From assembly GCA_004356215.1 (NCBI GenBank), contig SMXR01000075.1, forward strand, positions 1 to 8,447: 8,447 bases of DNA. Reading direction: 5' to 3'. A model generated the notes under the pieces. It was not told where the DNA came from. It made no database searches and saw only the letters and a list, made by a program, of their open reading frames with translations. Position 1 is the stretch's first letter; every line of letters begins with the position of its first letter. This DNA is from Alphaproteobacteria bacterium (GTDB lineage Bacteria > Pseudomonadota > Alphaproteobacteria > Sphingomonadales > SMXR01). This document shows, piece after piece, positions 6,511 through 8,447 of this stretch. A program made the translations under genes and the position numbers.

Positions 6511-6560
6511 ATGGCGTTTTTCTAAACCATCAAAAATGGCGTTTTTCTAAACTATCAAAA
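6511..6560 (+). repeat. Two head-to-tail 25-bp direct repeats before the MBL gene
   Basis: ATGGCGTTTTTCTAAAC at 6511 begins a 25-base unit ending ATCAAAA at 6535; it is repeated without a gap at 6536-6560. The copies differ at one base (C at 6528, T at 6553). The array ends one base before the GAGGGG ribosome site of the MBL gene. A pair of protein-binding sites or a recent tandem duplication both fit. The unit does not match a sigma54 promoter. Confidence 0.85.
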
Positions 6561-6566
6561 GAGGGG
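6561..6566 (+). promoter_or_regulatory. ribosome site of the MBL hydrolase gene
   Basis: GAGGGG lies 7 bases before the ATG at 6574 and directly abuts the second 25-bp repeat, so anything bound to that repeat in RNA or DNA could affect access to it. It settles the start of the gene together with the signal peptide that follows. Confidence 0.6.
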
Positions 6567-6573
6567 AAAGATT

Positions 6574-7863
6574 ATGCGTACCATCAAACTGGCATTTCTG
6601 GGCACCGTGGTGGCGTTGCTGGGTGGCCTGGCATTTACATTTTCAGGTCCCGCGATTCCGGCTGGCAGCCCGGTTAGTGACCCGACAGGAACCGCGCCTG
6701 ATCGCTACGTCTACTATCCCGGGACTGAGGCACTGGAAGAGGGTGAAATCCGGATTATCGCCTGCGGTTCCGGCATGCCGGATCAGCGGCCGGCCCAGGC
6801 TTCGGCCTGTTTCCTGTTCGAATTGGGCAATGGCGACAAATTCATCTTTGATATTGGTTCCGGATCAATGCGCAACATCGCCCGCCTGATGATCCCCTAT
6901 GAGTTTCTCACCAAAGTCTTTCTCAGCCACCTCCATACCGACCACTGGGGCGATCTGAATTCTCTTTGGGCTGGCGGTTGGACTGCCGGGCGCCCGGTAC
7001 CTCTTGAAATCTGGGGGCCTTCCGGGGCAACGGAAGACATGGGAACCGCCTACGCGATTGAACATTTCCTGAAGGCCTATAACTGGGATAAAACGACCCG
7101 CAATTTCAAGATAACCCCGGTCCCAGGGCAGATCACCGTACATGAATTCGATTACAAACAGGTCAACGAGGTTGTTTATCAGGAAAATGGTGTAACAATC
7201 CGCTCAATTCCTGCAATTCATGCTGGTGATGGCCCGGTCAGTTTCATTCTCGAGTACGCCGGGCTCAAAGTCATTTTTGGTGGTGATACAGCACCGAACA
7301 AATGGTTTATCGAGTACGGGAAAGATGCGGATCTTATAATCCACGAAGCCTTCAACCCGCCCGGTGTGTTCGTGACGTTGGGCAATCAGCCACCTCAGCT
7401 TGCCTGGCGGGCCTGTTGTGCATTCCACACCTCTGGACCATCATTTGGCAAAATCATGAGCACCATTAAACCCCGGCTTGCCATCGCCTATCACTCCATG
7501 CTGGACCTGGGAACTCAGCAATACAACACCTACTATGATGGCATCCGGTCAACCTATGATGGCCCGCTGTCAATTGGCGCGGACATGATGGTTTGGAATG
7601 TTACAAAAGATAAGATCACCGAACGCATGGCGGTTGCCACCAAAAACGCCTGGGCTGTTCCAGGCACTACGCAACAGCCACCACCACAGCCAGGCATACC
7701 CGACCCAATGAGCGACTTCATCAAGGGTGGTGAATGGGGCCCGGGTTTCAATGCCCAAAACAAGCTGCTGGATGAGTTTTCAGAACGCTACAACTTGCAG
7801 GAACAAGACTGGCGACCTGCGGAAGTCTGGTACAAGCCAGAAGAAGATGATGAAGAAAATTAA
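6574..7863 (+). CDS. Exported metallo-beta-lactamase-fold hydrolase, GntH-like
   Basis: This 429-residue metal-dependent hydrolase is probably periplasmic. It starts with MRTIK, a hydrophobic stretch (6-24) and a small-residue region, acting as signal peptide or membrane anchor. The MBL fold begins at about 58 and has its whole metal site: HLHTDH (119-124), H216 (in PAIHAGDG), D238 (in FGGDT), with H307 (in AIAYHSM) as the likely last ligand; H257 and H285 are further conserved-looking histidines. The layout resembles ribonuclease Z and arylsulfatase-like MBL enzymes. ACGSGMPDQRPAQASACF and GGWTAGRPVPLEIWGPSGAT closely resemble, from memory, the group named GntH after the guanitoxin cluster. 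That group is widespread and no other guanitoxin gene is here, so the name does not imply toxin synthesis. A proline-rich linker (364-377) precedes a C-terminal extension ending in EEDDEEN. The next gene starts 12 bases downstream in the same frame, suggesting an operon. Confidence 0.9.
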   Translation: MRTIKLAFLGTVVALLGGLAFTFSGPAIPAGSPVSDPTGTAPDRYVYYPGTEALEEGEIRIIACGSGMPDQRPAQASACFLFELGNGDKFIFDIGSGSMRNIARLMIPYEFLTKVFLSHLHTDHWGDLNSLWAGGWTAGRPVPLEIWGPSGATEDMGTAYAIEHFLKAYNWDKTTRNFKITPVPGQITVHEFDYKQVNEVVYQENGVTIRSIPAIHAGDGPVSFILEYAGLKVIFGGDTAPNKWFIEYGKDADLIIHEAFNPPGVFVTLGNQPPQLAWRACCAFHTSGPSFGKIMSTIKPRLAIAYHSMLDLGTQQYNTYYDGIRSTYDGPLSIGADMMVWNVTKDKITERMAVATKNAWAVPGTTQQPPPQPGIPDPMSDFIKGGEWGPGFNAQNKLLDEFSERYNLQEQDWRPAEVWYKPEEDDEEN

Positions 7864-7875
7864 TACAATTTCACC

Positions 7876-8447
7876 GTGACCAACAGGTTCTTAGTAATAG
7901 CATTATTAATCTGTATCAGCCCGTTGCTTTGTGCGCGGGCTGATATGATTAATCTGACTGGCGCGGAGAAAAGCCCGACGATTGCCGAGTTCTACGTGAA
8001 TACTGATCATGTCAGGATGGTGCTCGAAATAGGTCAGCGGGACCGGGACACAATTTCGGTAGAGGAATTTGTGATAGAAGCCGATGGGCAAAAACTTACG
8101 CCTGATATACAAGTGTCTGAAATCCGGCCTAGGAAACTTCGTTTAAGTCGCCTGCCAAAACCTCCCGTCGGCCCAGTCAGTAAAGAGGTTCAATATCTCG
8201 AAGTTTTATACCCCTTCAAGGGTCAGCCAAACCAGATAACCTTCAACCCCCCCCAGGAAAACGGTTACACAAAATCCACCATCGGGTTTGTCACCTTTCA
8301 CGAAGGTCTACCGATCCATGATTTCCGGTTCCTCGGTCAACCCGCCACGCTAAACCTCAACTGGGAGGATCCATGGTACAGCTGGTATAAAAGCGTCAAC
8401 CTCAAACGCCACCACAAAGATCCGGTCTTTGCCTTTCTCTATGTTGA
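7876..8447 (+). CDS. Exported protein, 3' end cut by window edge; possibly the ectodomain of a HupE/UreJ-type membrane protein
   Basis: The frame is open from GTG 7876 to the window edge (190 codons plus two bases). The GTG is chosen because it alone gives a complete signal peptide: VTNR, the hydrophobic run FLVIALLICISPLLC, and cleavage expected after CARA (residue 22). The next ATG (7945) would remove it. No ribosome site precedes the GTG, and it is only 12 bases after the stop of the MBL gene, so translational coupling is likely. The mature part looks like an all-beta extracytoplasmic domain, with LTGAEKSPTIAEFYVN, an SVEEFVIEADG strand pair and WEDPWYSWYK (166-175 or so), ending in VFAFLYV at the edge. 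From memory, a WEDPWYS...HH...FLYVE region precedes the multispanning domain of some HupE/UreJ_2-type proteins; this is unverified and the helices, if present, lie outside the window. The cysteine at 19 is not in a good lipobox. Confidence 0.75.
   Translation, partial: MTNRFLVIALLICISPLLCARADMINLTGAEKSPTIAEFYVNTDHVRMVLEIGQRDRDTISVEEFVIEADGQKLTPDIQVSEIRPRKLRLSRLPKPPVGPVSKEVQYLEVLYPFKGQPNQITFNPPQENGYTKSTIGFVTFHEGLPIHDFRFLGQPATLNLNWEDPWYSWYKSVNLKRHHKDPVFAFLYV

Noticed and set aside
6511..6560. CRISPR-like repeats
   Set aside because: The two 25-base units are directly adjacent with no spacer, there are only two, and no cas gene is present.
6574..7863. Guanitoxin biosynthesis cluster
   Set aside because: Only the MBL protein resembles a gnt product. 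No PLP enzyme, hydroxylase or kinase of that pathway is nearby, and similar MBL proteins occur widely.

Overview
The window comes from a Gram-negative bacterium. It encodes an outer-membrane porin of the OprO/OprP type, several Sec-exported proteins and a DUF418 membrane protein. Genus cannot be read from the sequence; an uncultured proteobacterium or a relative is my guess. Base composition is uneven. Hand-counted 60-base lines give 35/60 G+C at 1921 and 39/60 at 6961, but only 19/60 at 3841 and 24/60 at 5881, so an AT-richer block (about 3710-6570) sits between two GC-richer blocks.

Layout. (1) From the left edge to 1051, minus strand: the N-terminal 350 residues of a DUF418/YeiB-type multispanning membrane protein, cut by the window edge. 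(2) 1052-1342: divergent intergenic region with a GTCCGCT palindrome, a possible promoter and a possible 31-aa leader ORF. (3) 1343-3610, plus strand: a secreted S9-family (DPP IV-like/prolyl oligopeptidase fold) serine peptidase with an intact triad S627/D700/H731. (4) 3611-3829: a second GTCCGCT palindrome that also looks like a terminator. (5) 3830-4159, plus strand: an orphan three-helix membrane protein of 109 aa. (6) 4160-4913: about 750 bases with no confident gene but two decayed-looking coding traces. (7) 4914-6236, minus strand: an OprO/OprP-family porin. (8) 6237-6573: a structured divergent control region holding a perfect 21-bp inverted repeat and two head-to-tail 25-bp repeats. 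(9) 6574-7863, plus strand: an exported metallo-beta-lactamase-fold hydrolase resembling the family annotated as GntH. (10) 7876 to the right edge, plus strand: the N-terminal 190 residues of an exported protein whose ectodomain resembles those preceding HupE/UreJ-type membrane domains.

How they may work together. The right-hand part (porin, control region, MBL hydrolase, exported/membrane protein) reads as a cell-envelope locus: an outer-membrane pore transcribed away from a periplasmic hydrolase and a probable envelope protein, with one palindrome-rich region between them. The substrate is unknown. The left-hand part (DUF418 protein and secreted peptidase, divergent) may concern peptide handling or uptake, but that rests only on adjacency. 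I found no tRNA, rRNA, CRISPR array, transposase or phage gene.
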